This document shows, piece after piece, positions 38,939 through 48,134 of a stretch of DNA of 64,000 nt. How positions within the stretch are numbered: the first letter of the stretch is position 1; the number at the start of each line of letters is the position of its first letter. The notes beneath the pieces are model-generated. The model made no database searches. It saw only the letters and a list, made by a program, of their open reading frames with translations, and was not told the DNA's origin. A program made the position numbers and the translations under genes. Origin of the DNA: Methanoplanus sp. FWC-SCC4 (GTDB taxonomy: Archaea; Halobacteriota; Methanomicrobia; Methanomicrobiales; Methanomicrobiaceae). The stretch spans positions 670,370 through 734,369 of the forward strand of contig NZ_CP043875.1 of assembly GCF_032878975.1 (NCBI RefSeq), in the 5' to 3' direction.

Positions 38939-39631
38939 TTATTTGCTAACTCTGATATTTAAGGCTATGTTGCGCCCACAGAGTACTGATGAATTTGGGT
39001 GTGGCAATGTTACAATATCTTCTTTCGACAGATTGTAAATATGTCCGTCTATTCCCATAAATGATTCAATGTTCTCTTTTATGTAAATAGTGTCAAAGAC
39101 ATGCTCTCTTCCGCTTTCTGAAGTATCTTCATCATGAACATCCATGTTAGATAAATTCTGGTTTTGTGCTGCTTCAATTTGCGTTGGTGATGACTGTTTG
39201 TTCTCATAAATTGCCGTTTCATCCCTTGCTTTGGAGATTTCAGGATAACCTTTTGGGATCTCAGGTTCTGTTAATTTTTTCCGGCAATTTCCTATGGAAT
39301 GGAGAATTTCATCAAACATTTCCTTTTCTGTAGGAATCATCATTTCCAATTCATTTTTGTCGACTTTTCCGCTTTCAATTTGATAAGCAGCAAGCTTAAT
39401 TATTTTCTTAAACCTTTCGTCAATTATTGCCTGAATAAGTGATCGCAAACTCTCGATTTCTTCAATAAGTTCACTTCCCCTTTTTGTCATAAAAAGATCA
39501 ATGGATTTCCCTTCTTCGTATAACTCGGAGAGATACTCCTGAGCCATTTTAAAAGTGTCCGGAGTGATTTGGGATAGTTTGCCGCTTTCACGTTCATCAA
39601 GAGCTATTAATCTTAAATAATCAAAATCCAT
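38939..39631 (-). CDS. GINS complex subunit (Gins51/GINS15 type)
   Basis: The archaeal GINS complex links MCM helicase and primase at replication forks. The 230-aa protein has a helical A domain (DYLRLIALDERESGKLSQIT at the N-terminus to about residue 110). A variable acidic linker follows, then a small C-terminal beta B domain (SFMGIDGHIYNLSKEDIVTL then NIALNIRVSK). That domain order, A then B, is the Gins51 type. It abuts priS without a gap, a pairing conserved in archaea. The linker is low in complexity and divergent. Confidence 0.85.
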   Translation of the reverse strand: MDFDYLRLIALDERESGKLSQITPDTFKMAQEYLSELYEEGKSIDLFMTKRGSELIEEIESLRSLIQAIIDERFKKIIKLAAYQIESGKVDKNELEMMIPTEKEMFDEILHSIGNCRKKLTEPEIPKGYPEISKARDETAIYENKQSSPTQIEAAQNQNLSNMDVHDEDTSESGREHVFDTIYIKENIESFMGIDGHIYNLSKEDIVTLPHPNSSVLCGRNIALNIRVSK

Positions 39632-40774
39632 TTACTTTTTCCCTCCTCCTGCATATTCAGCAATTCCCCTTGCACATAGGAAAACTCCAAGTGCTTCAGG
39701 TACAGAATTGATTCCTTTTTCAACAGAATATTTGTTGCCTAATATAGGCATAGTGAGGCCGAAAGCCGCATTTATTTTTATGGGATTTTCTCCAAAGAAA
39801 ACCGCATCAATAAGTGGATCAAAGCTTTCGAGTTCTTTTATACTTATGTTAAGTACACGAAAACCACTGCCTCCGTGAAGAGATCCCGGCATTCTGATAA
39901 GACGTTTTATATCCGTTGTTACCGGCTCGTCTGTAAGGGCGGCTTTTTCCTTCAATATCTCGGCAAAACCACTCTCTTCCTGCGTGACAATCGCGCGAAG
40001 AACTCTGTTAATTATTATCTTTTTTTCAGGTTTTTTTAGTCTGTTAATTAAACCGCCGGAAGACTTGAGGAAATCATCTGCTGAATCCTTGCCAATACCT
40101 TTTATTGAAGATATTTTTTTTATGGCTTCATCACGTTCACTTTTCCTCAATGCCTGAAGATATTCAATGATGGAATTACGATAACGCGCAGGCCATCCTT
40201 TAATCTCCATACTTTTTCTTTCCCTGAGCATGATTTCGGGATCAAGACCTGTTCCACAAACGTAATCAACAATTTCACGTCTTTCAGCGCTTGTCCAGCC
40301 TCTTACTTCCAGATTCTTAATGTGAAGGTGATATCCTCTCCCTCCTGAAAAAACAAGATTGATATCTTTTTGTGAAAAACCCAGTTCGTGAGTCAGCATG
40401 TCGATAATTTTCAGGGTTTCTTCTTTGACTCTTTCCAGCATTTCATCATATGAACCGCGCACGATATGATCTGCATCAAGATCAAAAATGAGATCTGCTC
40501 CGGACCATATTTTGTCCTGCATTGTTCCTGCTGAAGGGAGGGCATAATAGGCTGTGGAATAATAAACATGGCGGGGAATCATTGATTTGATGTAGTTTTC
40601 CACTTCATCGCGTGTGGAAAAAGCCACATGTCTTTTCATCCTTACTTCTGCAGATTGGTCAAAGAATATAAATCCCCATTCGCGTTGCTCAAGTGCTGTG
40701 GGGGTGTCAATTATGGCTTTTTGATAATAGTCTGAAAATTTTTGTTTGAGGTATTCATTTGTGGCGGCATTCAT
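39632..40774 (-). CDS. priS: DNA primase small (catalytic) subunit PriS
   Basis: PriS is the catalytic subunit of archaeal/eukaryotic-type primase. The 380-aa protein has the active-site aspartates in DLIFDLDADH near residue 94 and FSGGRGYHLHI near residue 143 (the conserved SGxRGxH). IRMPGSLHGGSGFRV lies near residue 290. A second acidic position, DP in FDPLIDAV, follows. It overlaps the elp3 stop by 4 nt and abuts the GINS gene. The family's usual length is about 350-400 aa. Confidence 0.95.
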   Translation of the reverse strand: MNAATNEYLKQKFSDYYQKAIIDTPTALEQREWGFIFFDQSAEVRMKRHVAFSTRDEVENYIKSMIPRHVYYSTAYYALPSAGTMQDKIWSGADLIFDLDADHIVRGSYDEMLERVKEETLKIIDMLTHELGFSQKDINLVFSGGRGYHLHIKNLEVRGWTSAERREIVDYVCGTGLDPEIMLRERKSMEIKGWPARYRNSIIEYLQALRKSERDEAIKKISSIKGIGKDSADDFLKSSGGLINRLKKPEKKIIINRVLRAIVTQEESGFAEILKEKAALTDEPVTTDIKRLIRMPGSLHGGSGFRVLNISIKELESFDPLIDAVFFGENPIKINAAFGLTMPILGNKYSVEKGINSVPEALGVFLCARGIAEYAGGGKK

Positions 40775-42363
40775 GCAAGTTCCTTTATCATATATGGGCC
40801 TCTTCTCTCATAACCACGCTTTTTGTAATAGGGTCTTACACCAATACCACTCATTATTGCAACTTGTTTGTAACCTTTTTCTTTTGCAATTTCTTCAGCC
40901 TTTTTTAAGAGGCGGTCACCGTAACTTTTGTGCTGCCACTGGTATCCCTTTGGTGTATCCGCCAGCGGCACTAGAGCACCATACACATGAAGTTCGCGAA
41001 CCAGGGCTGCTTCTTTTAGTTCATCTCTCCATAGCGGGTCTGCGAGCCTCAGCCGTATGAATCCGATAAGTGCATCATTGGCAGTTGCCTGAATGAAATA
41101 TTCCTCTCCGTTGCAGCATTGGTATTTCAGAATCTCTATTGAAGGCTCTTCTGTAACAATATTTCTGCCTGCTTCCCTGCATCTTATGCATCGACATTTA
41201 CCGCCTTTTTCAATAAGACGGTTTTTCGCAAGTTGCCTGAAATTGCTGAAATGCGATCCCGCAACAATAAGCTTTGCAGGAATGTCACGTTGTACTCTTT
41301 GAAGACGTACATATTCGGGAAGTTTTGATTTACCATAAGCAATCAGATCAATAAGCTTGTCTTCATCGTAAATACTGTATTCCCCCTTTTCCCACAATGA
41401 TTCTATCTCGGAACCGGGGGTTACCAGTGTTGGATATATTTTGAGAAAATCGGGACAAAAGCGCTCATCTGTGAAGAGCGTATCAAACATTTTTTTATCA
41501 TCTTCTATTGTTGCCGAGGGAAGGTTTGGCATAATGTGAAATCCCACCTTTATCCCTGCGTCACGCAACAGGCAGTTTGCTTCAACACTGTCTGCTACAA
41601 GATGGCCCCTACGGTTATAATCAAGAATTCTATCCTCAATCTGCTGGACACCAAGTTCAACTTTTGTAACTCCAAGTGAAAGCATTTTGTTTATATGATC
41701 TTTTTTACACCAGTCCGGGCGTGTTTCAAAAGTTACGGCAATGCATCTTACCCTTGATGTTTCATTTTCTCTGCAAAGCTCTTCAAAGGTGAAAATATCA
41801 CCTCTGTTCTCTTTGCCATATTCATTCATTGCCCGGATACATGTTCGCATGAACCATTCCTGATACTCAGGTTCACGTGCGGTCATTGTCCCGCCCATTA
41901 CAATTAATTCGGCCTTGTCAATATGATGACCAAGCTCTTCAAATTGTTTTAATCTGGCCTGAACCTGAACGTAAGGGTCGTATTCAAGCTGACGTGCACG
42001 CAGGGCGGCCGGTTCTTCTCCCGTATAGCTTTGTGGAGATTTGAATAACGGGTTTTCAGGCCCGCCAGGACATGGAAGACAGATCCCATGCGGACATTTG
42101 TGTGGCGATGTCATTACTGCAACCGGTGCAACACCTGAGATTGTTCTTGCAGGTTTTACCTGAAGATAGGCTCTTAAGATTTCTTTTTCTTCGTCTGTGG
42201 CAGACGAGAAGATATCTGAATTTCGGGGAAATGAATTCAAAGAATACTTTTTTGCAACTGATGCTTTGATCTTTTGAACATCAGCAGGAGATTTTGCATC
42301 TGATAAAATTCGGGAAATGATTTCCCTGAAAATAGGTGATTTATCTGTTGAGTTAGTTTTCAA
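40771..42363 (-). CDS. elp3: Elp3-family radical SAM tRNA U34 acetyltransferase
   Basis: Elp3 carries out carboxymethyl-type modification of wobble uridine 34 in tRNA using a radical SAM domain and a GNAT acetyltransferase domain. The protein, 530 aa from a TTG at 42363, has the cluster motif CPHGICLPCPGGP near residue 83. It also has HIDKAELIVMGGTMTAREPE and a C-terminal GNAT domain with YGDRLLKKAEEIAKE and MSGIGVRPYYKKRGY. I choose the TTG because it overlaps the UPF0058 stop by only 11 nt and gives standard length. An ATG at 42420 would extend 19 codons into that gene. Confidence 0.93.
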   Translation of the reverse strand: MKTNSTDKSPIFREIISRILSDAKSPADVQKIKASVAKKYSLNSFPRNSDIFSSATDEEKEILRAYLQVKPARTISGVAPVAVMTSPHKCPHGICLPCPGGPENPLFKSPQSYTGEEPAALRARQLEYDPYVQVQARLKQFEELGHHIDKAELIVMGGTMTAREPEYQEWFMRTCIRAMNEYGKENRGDIFTFEELCRENETSRVRCIAVTFETRPDWCKKDHINKMLSLGVTKVELGVQQIEDRILDYNRRGHLVADSVEANCLLRDAGIKVGFHIMPNLPSATIEDDKKMFDTLFTDERFCPDFLKIYPTLVTPGSEIESLWEKGEYSIYDEDKLIDLIAYGKSKLPEYVRLQRVQRDIPAKLIVAGSHFSNFRQLAKNRLIEKGGKCRCIRCREAGRNIVTEEPSIEILKYQCCNGEEYFIQATANDALIGFIRLRLADPLWRDELKEAALVRELHVYGALVPLADTPKGYQWQHKSYGDRLLKKAEEIAKEKGYKQVAIMSGIGVRPYYKKRGYERRGPYMIKELA

Positions 42364-42619
42364 CGGCAACCTCTTCAGAAACTGTACCTGAAGTGTACTC
42401 AACTGATGGCGCATGACCATTTTGAATATAACCTACGAGTTCTTCCCCAAGAGTGAGAATAGCCTCTTTGTGGCATATCTTATTTTTGTGAATATGAACA
42501 GGTGAAATATTCAGCTGGTCATATTTTTCTGTCACTATTTCTTCGTTGTTTACTGATTCATAATACTTTTTCACCTGAACCAGAAGCATATGTAAATGAA
42601 GTAATTCCTCCTTCTGCAC
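42353..42619 (-). CDS. UPF0058 family protein
   Basis: This 88-aa protein starts MQKEELLHLHMLLVQVKKYY and has SPVHIHKNKICHKEAILTLG, both recognisable UPF0058 features conserved across euryarchaea. The function is unknown; the protein is small, helical and histidine-rich. Its end overlaps the start of elp3, so the two are probably cotranscribed. The divergent ADP-ribosylglycohydrolase gene begins about 53 nt away on the other strand. Confidence 0.85.
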   Translation of the reverse strand: MQKEELLHLHMLLVQVKKYYESVNNEEIVTEKYDQLNISPVHIHKNKICHKEAILTLGEELVGYIQNGHAPSVEYTSGTVSEEVAVEN

Positions 42620-42672
42620 TTGATCACCAATCCTTAAAAAATACTACAATCCTAACAAGATATAATTTATTG

Positions 42673-43563
42673 GTGATCTTTATATTTGATTATTTGCGGG
42701 CATCCGGAACATTGGCAGGGCTGGCAATTGGAGATGCACTTGGCGCGCCCTTGGAATGCCTTCCTCCTAAAAAGAAGGCCGTTATGGATATGATTTCCGG
42801 CGGCGTACATTGCATGGACAGTGGCTCCATAACAGATGATACTTTACAGGCGCTGGCCATTATGGACTCATTAATCCAAAATAATGGTTTTTACATTGAT
42901 GACGTTGCAGTGCGACTTCTTGAATCGTATCTAGATAACAGACATTTTTTTGGGCCCACCTCTTCTAAGGTTTTTGATGATATGCTAAAAGGAAGGCATT
43001 ATTTATCTTCCTCTAAAGAGATTTACGAATCCGGTGGTGGGAGGAGCAATGGCAGTGTAATGAGGGGGGCGCCTATAGGGATCTTTTTCTCTCCGGAAAA
43101 AGTCCGTTATTACAGTATTTTATGTTCACAGATTACCCATTATAATCCTGTGGCATGTGAATGTTCAGCTTTTTTCAACGGTATGATTAGCAGATTATGC
43201 AGGGGAAAAGAGCGTAGTGAAGCATACTTTGAATCCCTTAATGAGTGCCGGAATAGTGAGGTAATAAAAAGACTTTCATGCCCCAAAAAGTATGACCTGG
43301 TTCCTTCTATTGATGCTCTTGATGCCACCCACTGCGCGGCATCAGTTTTTATAAAATCATCTTCTTTTGAGAGTGCATTGATTTCCGGAATAAATTTAGG
43401 AGGAGATGCTGATACTGTCGGTGCTTTATGTGGTGCACTTGCCGGTGCTTACTGGGGCTTTGATGCAATTCCCAAAAAATGGATTGTCGGATTAAAGGAT
43501 ATTGAGAAAATAGAATATTTTTTTTCAGGACTTTATGAATTATCAGATGATCTGTCTGGTTGA
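42673..43563 (+). CDS. ADP-ribosylglycohydrolase family protein (non-ATG start)
   Basis: ADP-ribosylglycohydrolases remove ADP-ribose from proteins or related compounds (DraG/ARH3 type). This protein has GTLAGLAIGDALGAPLE near the N-terminus and SITDDTLQALAIMDSL near residue 55 (the D/T metal site). The C-terminal GINLGGDADTVGALCGALAGAY lies near residue 240, matching the second metal-site motif. No ATG lies at a suitable place. GTG 42673 (296 aa), TTG 42670 and TTG 42694 are candidates, and I use the GTG. The frame runs open to 42502, but that region lies in the divergent UPF0058 gene. It overlaps the convergent UPF0179 end by 21 nt. Confidence 0.8.
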   Translation: MIFIFDYLRASGTLAGLAIGDALGAPLECLPPKKKAVMDMISGGVHCMDSGSITDDTLQALAIMDSLIQNNGFYIDDVAVRLLESYLDNRHFFGPTSSKVFDDMLKGRHYLSSSKEIYESGGGRSNGSVMRGAPIGIFFSPEKVRYYSILCSQITHYNPVACECSAFFNGMISRLCRGKERSEAYFESLNECRNSEVIKRLSCPKKYDLVPSIDALDATHCAASVFIKSSSFESALISGINLGGDADTVGALCGALAGAYWGFDAIPKKWIVGLKDIEKIEYFFSGLYELSDDLSG

Positions 43564-44007
43564 GGGTGTCAGTTCCACTTTTTTCAGAGTCCTTCCTTTT
43601 ACACAGATAATTTCAGTTTCATCATTAATTTTTGAAATCAGGTATCTTTTATTTTCAATTATGCCTTCTGGAAAACAAAGATCATAGTTGTCGCATGCAT
43701 GTTCCGTGCATACCTGTTCAAAAGTTATTTCTGAGTTTAATATTGCTTTTTTAGCGTCTATCAGTGCATTAACCGGGGATTCTATAACTTCAACGGCACA
43801 AACTCCTTCATGATGGACATTGCAGGAATGCACATTTTGACCTCTTAATGCTACAATTTTGTAGCGTTTTTTAGGCTCAAGATTATTGCATACCTTATGC
43901 ATTCTGCAACCTTCACACTCTGGAAGTTCTCCTTTGTAAATAAATTCAAGTCCTGTTCTGGCCAGAGCTTTTCCAATGAGTGTTATTTTTATTAAGTCTT
44001 CACCCAT
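43543..44007 (-). CDS. UPF0179 family cysteine-rich protein
   Basis: This 154-aa protein starts MGEDLIKITLIGKALARTGLE and matches UPF0179, an archaeal family of unknown function. It contains several cysteine pairs: CEGCRMHKVC near residue 32, CNVHHEGVC near residue 63, and CTEHACDNYDLC near residue 101. These suggest metal or iron-sulfur binding. It follows egsA by 7 nt on the same strand. It ends overlapping the convergent ADP-ribosylglycohydrolase gene. Confidence 0.85.
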   Translation of the reverse strand: MGEDLIKITLIGKALARTGLEFIYKGELPECEGCRMHKVCNNLEPKKRYKIVALRGQNVHSCNVHHEGVCAVEVIESPVNALIDAKKAILNSEITFEQVCTEHACDNYDLCFPEGIIENKRYLISKINDETEIICVKGRTLKKVELTPSTRQII

Positions 44008-44014
44008 TATTCTG

Positions 44015-45094
44015 TCACTCCGTATAAAGCATTTTCACAAGTTTTTCCGCACATTCTCTCTCAAGTCCCATATCAAGAATTGTGAATCTTTCAGGTCTTA
44101 TCTTTTTTGCCATCAGAAGTGCTTCAACTGCTGTGTTGTCGTCAATTCCAAGACCTTTTGGAGTTGTCGGTGCTCCGATGTCCTTAAGTGATTTCCTGAT
44201 CTCGCGCCAGTTTCCTCCGTGCAGGTACATTGTCATTATCGAACCAACACCGCATTGTTCACCGTGTAGCCCGATATTTGGTGAAAGCATATCAAGAGCG
44301 TGACTGAATTTATGTTCGCCGCCTGATGCAGGTCTGGATGAACCTGCGATACTCATTGCAACTCCTGACGATACAAGTGCTTTTATAACCAACCATGCGC
44401 CTTCTTCAGACCCCGGATAAATCAAATTTGAGTTTTTGACAAGTATTTCAGCGGTCATTTTTGAGAGTGCTATTGCGTACTCGCTTATTGGCTCACCCTT
44501 TATCCTGTGTGACAGTTCCCAGTCAAGAATTGCGGTATAATTTGATATGATATCGGCGCATCCCGAAGCCATAAGCTTGTGAGGCGCCTTTGCAATAATT
44601 TCCGTATCCGCGACAATTGCAATGGGGGGATGGGCATCAAGGGATACACTTCCTTCTTTCATCGGAACAGAAGCACGCGATGAGGCAATCCCGTCATGGG
44701 ATGCTGCCGTAGGAACACTGATAAACTGTCTCTCAAGGTTGTAAGATGCTATTTTTGCGATATCTATTGCTTTTCCGCCACCCACTCCAACCAGAAAATC
44801 CATCCCTTCAGCAGCCTGCTCAGCGTCTTTAATTATCTGTGGGGAGATACTTTTTGCATAGAATGTCTGGACATCGCAGTTCTCTTCCAAGAGTTCTTTT
44901 GCATGTCCCCCAGCGGCTTTCATAGTACTTTCGCCTGCAATTATAAGCGCAGACTTTCCCAGATGTAAATCCTGGCATACCTTTGGCAGCTGTTCTATCA
45001 CATCATGGCCTATTAAGACGTCCCTTGGCATCTGAAGCCATTTGGATTTATCAAATTGTGGATTTTTGAGTACCTTTATACTATCTGCGCTCAT
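44015..45094 (-). CDS. egsA: sn-glycerol-1-phosphate dehydrogenase
   Basis: This enzyme makes sn-glycerol-1-phosphate, the stereo-defining backbone of archaeal lipids, from dihydroxyacetone phosphate with NAD(P)H and zinc. The 359-aa protein has the nucleotide loop LVGVGGGKAIDIAKI near residue 100 and VPTAASHDGIASSRA near residue 127. Zinc ligands lie in SGGEHKFSHALDM and GLHGEQCGVGSIMTMY (about residues 258-285). The start at 45094 is only 14 nt from the divergent DUF63 gene. A TATA box for egsA lies inside that gene's first codons, predicting a nearly leaderless mRNA. Confidence 0.94.
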   Translation of the reverse strand: MSADSIKVLKNPQFDKSKWLQMPRDVLIGHDVIEQLPKVCQDLHLGKSALIIAGESTMKAAGGHAKELLEENCDVQTFYAKSISPQIIKDAEQAAEGMDFLVGVGGGKAIDIAKIASYNLERQFISVPTAASHDGIASSRASVPMKEGSVSLDAHPPIAIVADTEIIAKAPHKLMASGCADIISNYTAILDWELSHRIKGEPISEYAIALSKMTAEILVKNSNLIYPGSEEGAWLVIKALVSSGVAMSIAGSSRPASGGEHKFSHALDMLSPNIGLHGEQCGVGSIMTMYLHGGNWREIRKSLKDIGAPTTPKGLGIDDNTAVEALLMAKKIRPERFTILDMGLERECAEKLVKMLYTE

Positions 45095-45129
45095 AATTCT
45101 ATCAATAAATGATAAGGGAGTTTATATAC
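45073..45129. promoter_or_regulatory. face-to-face overlapping divergent promoters of egsA and the DUF63 gene
   Basis: A TATA-like CCTTTATACT (45073-45082) sits about 31 nt before the DUF63 ATG (45109), inside egsA codons. TTTATATAC (45121-45129), read on minus as GTATATAAA, is about 31 nt before the egsA ATG (45094), inside the DUF63 codons. Each promoter spans the other's start region, so both genes should be nearly leaderless and mutually exclusive or antagonistic. Confidence 0.55.
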
Positions 45130-45954
45130 AAATATTATGTAGATCCGATTGTTAACGGCGGAGCCTACACAATTGTTGATACCCTCACCTATGCACTGAT
45201 TTTAATTCTTGCCGTATATCTTGTATATCGCTGGCTTCAAAGAACCGGAATTTCAATAGATCATGACTTTGTTCTGTCACTGATTCCGTATATTGTTCTC
45301 GGAGGATTATTGCGTGTTGTTGAGGATACCGGAATTATTCCATATCCCTGGTATGTTTTCCTGATTACACCGCTGATATATTTTGTAATTTTTTTCTATA
45401 CAATTTTTGTCCTGATAGTTTCAAGAACACTTGAAAAGAAGGGAATTGTCGAACATTATTACAGGGGATTTGCAGCTGGTGGAATTATTGCCTGCGCGGT
45501 ATCCCTTATCCCTCTTTTGTGGGTTGGGATCACCCAGACACAGATTAGCGGCTATGTTCTTGCATTCATTCTATCGGTGGCTTTTGTAACTTCATTTGCA
45601 GTATGGGGAACCATAAAATATATTTTTAAATGGGATTATGTTTCAGATATCCTCTATAAACTGTTGATATTCGGACACCTTCTGGATGCAAGTGCCACAA
45701 GTTTTGGAATTGATTTGCATGAAATGACATATGTTGAACAGCATGTTGTAGGTTCAGCTTTAATTGATGCAACCGGAACCGCATTTTCTATGTTTGCATT
45801 AAAACTTGTAGTGATTGTTCCGGCAATTTATATTCTTGAGATGTATCGGAAAGAAGGAAGTTCTGCATTATGGCATCTGATATTATTTGCGATGATAATG
45901 GTCGGTATGGCACCGGGAATACGTGATATGGTCAGGATGATATTCTATGTTTAA
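45109..45954 (+). CDS. DUF63 family integral membrane protein
   Basis: This 281-aa polytopic protein has about eight hydrophobic segments. The N-terminal IREFIYKYYVDPIVNGGAYT and TLTYALILILAVYLVYRWL regions match the archaeal DUF63 family pattern, as does HLLDASATSFGIDLHEM near residue 202. The function is unknown. The stop overlaps the downstream SpoIIM-like gene by 8 nt, and proS follows, forming a DUF63-SpoIIM-proS operon. See the note on its overlapping promoter with egsA. Confidence 0.85.
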   Translation: MIREFIYKYYVDPIVNGGAYTIVDTLTYALILILAVYLVYRWLQRTGISIDHDFVLSLIPYIVLGGLLRVVEDTGIIPYPWYVFLITPLIYFVIFFYTIFVLIVSRTLEKKGIVEHYYRGFAAGGIIACAVSLIPLLWVGITQTQISGYVLAFILSVAFVTSFAVWGTIKYIFKWDYVSDILYKLLIFGHLLDASATSFGIDLHEMTYVEQHVVGSALIDATGTAFSMFALKLVVIVPAIYILEMYRKEGSSALWHLILFAMIMVGMAPGIRDMVRMIFYV

Positions 45955-46525
45955 AGACAGACTTCTTTTTTCATCAATTTTTGCCCTGATTATTTTCATT
46001 ACGTTTGCTATGTTTGGTGCATTTTCTGTCGCACAGGACAAAGAGACTGCGGGCCTGCTTTTGGATTCTCTAAAGGATCAGGTTTTTTCAAATATTATGG
46101 ATGATAATCCTTTTATTTTATCAGTAAATCTCTTTGTGAATAATCTTGAGGCATCGCTTCTTCTTTTTATTGGGGGAGCAACTTTTGGATTACTTACAAT
46201 GTTTGTTCTGATAACAAACGGAATAATTATAGGTTTTGTTGTAAGTTATGTCTCTGATGAGAAAGGCATTCTTTCGATAATGGCATCAATAATTCCTCAT
46301 GGCATTTTTGAGATACCTGCATTTATAATTGCAGCAGGTCTTGGTTTTTTGCTTACTGAAGCTTTATGGATGGAATTTAAGGGTGTTGGTGATACTGCTT
46401 TAAGTGCAAAAAAATATGCCAAAAAGTTTGTTCTTTACGTTTGTCCTCTTCTTGCAGTTGCGGCGGTTATAGAGGCATTTATTACACCCAAAATCATAGA
46501 TCTAGTACTTCAAGGAGTCTTATAA
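45947..46525 (+). CDS. SpoIIM/DUF95 family membrane protein
   Basis: This 192-aa membrane protein has about five hydrophobic segments and the SpoIIM/DUF95 hallmark [19 protein letters not shown] near residue 120. Such proteins occur widely in archaea, and their role is unclear. The name comes from the sporulation protein but implies no sporulation here. It is translationally coupled to DUF63 upstream (8 nt overlap) and proS downstream (one-base overlap, TAATG), which suggests a conserved membrane pair. Confidence 0.85.
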   Translation: MFKDRLLFSSIFALIIFITFAMFGAFSVAQDKETAGLLLDSLKDQVFSNIMDDNPFILSVNLFVNNLEASLLLFIGGATFGLLTMFVLITNGIIIGFVVSYVSDEKGILSIMASIIPHGIFEIPAFIIAAGLGFLLTEALWMEFKGVGDTALSAKKYAKKFVLYVCPLLAVAAVIEAFITPKIIDLVLQGVL

Positions 46526-47958
46526 TGGCAGAAGATAGCGGAGTTCTCCCTCCAAAGGAAAATTTTAGTGAATGGTATAATGATATTTTGTGGCGTGCGG
46601 AAATAATGGACGTGCGTTATCCTGTTAAAGGTGTTTATGTTTGGTATCCTCATGGATTTTCCCTAAGGCGTTCCACATACTCTATACTTCGTGAACTGCT
46701 TGACAGGGATCATGAAGAAACTCTGTTTCCACTTTTAATACCGGAAAATGAGTTTATGAAAGAGGCAGAGCATATCAAAGGCTTTGAGGAGGAAGTTTAC
46801 TGGGTAACTCATGGCGGTACAAGTGAACTTGATGTAAAACTTGCTCTTCGCCCGACAAGTGAGACCGCAATTTATCCTATGTACTCATTATGGGTTCGTT
46901 CTCATGCAGATCTGCCAATAAAATATTATCAGATTGTTAACACATTCCGTTACGAAACGAAGCATACACGTCCTTTGATTCGCCTCCGTGAGATTACCTC
47001 CTTTAAAGAGGCTCATACTGTTCATGCAACATGGGAAGATGCTGAAAACCAGGTAGAGGATGCAATTGCCTTATACAGGGAATTTTATGATCGCCTCTGT
47101 ATTCCTGTAATTATATCAAAGCGTCCTGACTGGGATAAATTCCCCGGTGCAGATTATACTATTGCAACTGATGCAATAATGCCTGACGGGAAGACACTTC
47201 AGGTTGGAACTGTTCATCACCTGGGAGATCATTTCTCAAAGACATTTGAGATGACTTTTGAGGATGAAAATGGCGAACAAAAGTATGCTTTCCAGACCTG
47301 CTATGGTATTTCCGAAAGATGCATTGCAGCACTCATAAGTGTTCATGGAGATGACAAGGGTCTTGTTCTTCCTCCCGAAGTTTCACCGGTTCAGATTGTT
47401 ATTGTTCCAATTATTATTAAGAAACGTGCGGAAGAAGTGATTGAAGCAGCTCAACAACTTGAAAAAGAATTAAAAGATGCCGGTTACCGTGTTAAAACAG
47501 ATTCAAGAGACCTTCGTCCCGGTGCAAAATATTATCACTGGGAAATGAGGGGTGTTCCTTTAAGAATTGAAATAGGTCCGCGAGATATAGACAATGGTGT
47601 TGTCATGTCTGTTAACAGGTACGGTGAAAAAGCAACAATTGAAAGAGATAATATTATTTCCGGAATAGAAAGTAGGCTTGAAGATTTCAGGGATAGTATG
47701 ACAGAACGTGCTCTTTCACATGCAAAAGAGCAGATAAAATTTGCTTCGAATCTTGAGGAGGCAAAAGAAGCAGTCAAATCAGGAGTTGCAATTATTCAAT
47801 GGTGTGGCTCTGAAGACTGTGCAGATGAAATTGAAAAGAAGCTTGATGTAAGCGTTCTGGGAAATGAAGTAAGGCTGGATTTCATTGATAATAAAGAAGG
47901 GGTATGCCCCATATGCGGCAAACCTGCAAAGCCTGCAATTGTTGCAAGAACCTACTAA
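46525..47958 (+). CDS. proS: prolyl-tRNA synthetase (archaeal type)
   Basis: ProRS charges tRNA-Pro. The 477-aa class II synthetase begins [20 protein letters not shown]. Motif 2 appears as [20 protein letters not shown] near residue 150, and motif 3 as [12 protein letters not shown] near residue 262. The C-terminus ends with a zinc-site domain ([17 protein letters not shown]), typical of the archaeal/eukaryotic form. The longer frame from 46441 lies in the SpoIIM gene and is rejected. The ATG at 46525 overlaps that gene's stop by one base. Confidence 0.96.
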   Translation: MAEDSGVLPPKENFSEWYNDILWRAEIMDVRYPVKGVYVWYPHGFSLRRSTYSILRELLDRDHEETLFPLLIPENEFMKEAEHIKGFEEEVYWVTHGGTSELDVKLALRPTSETAIYPMYSLWVRSHADLPIKYYQIVNTFRYETKHTRPLIRLREITSFKEAHTVHATWEDAENQVEDAIALYREFYDRLCIPVIISKRPDWDKFPGADYTIATDAIMPDGKTLQVGTVHHLGDHFSKTFEMTFEDENGEQKYAFQTCYGISERCIAALISVHGDDKGLVLPPEVSPVQIVIVPIIIKKRAEEVIEAAQQLEKELKDAGYRVKTDSRDLRPGAKYYHWEMRGVPLRIEIGPRDIDNGVVMSVNRYGEKATIERDNIISGIESRLEDFRDSMTERALSHAKEQIKFASNLEEAKEAVKSGVAIIQWCGSEDCADEIEKKLDVSVLGNEVRLDFIDNKEGVCPICGKPAKPAIVARTY

Positions 47959-48134
47959 ATTTTTTAATTTTAGATGACTGCATGCATCTGCAAAACTGAT
48001 GCTAAAAATTCCTTCAATTTCAATAAATTTTTTTAGTATCATTATTTTTTTGATTATTATCTGAGGAATTAATCTATATACCATAAGTGACCCTCATAGT
48101 AAATTTATAATTTAAATTATTGGTGGGGGATTTG

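Noticed and set aside
46441..46524. Longer prolyl-tRNA synthetase from 46441
   Set aside because: These codons overlap the SpoIIM gene in another frame and look random; the ATG at 46525 fits operon coupling.
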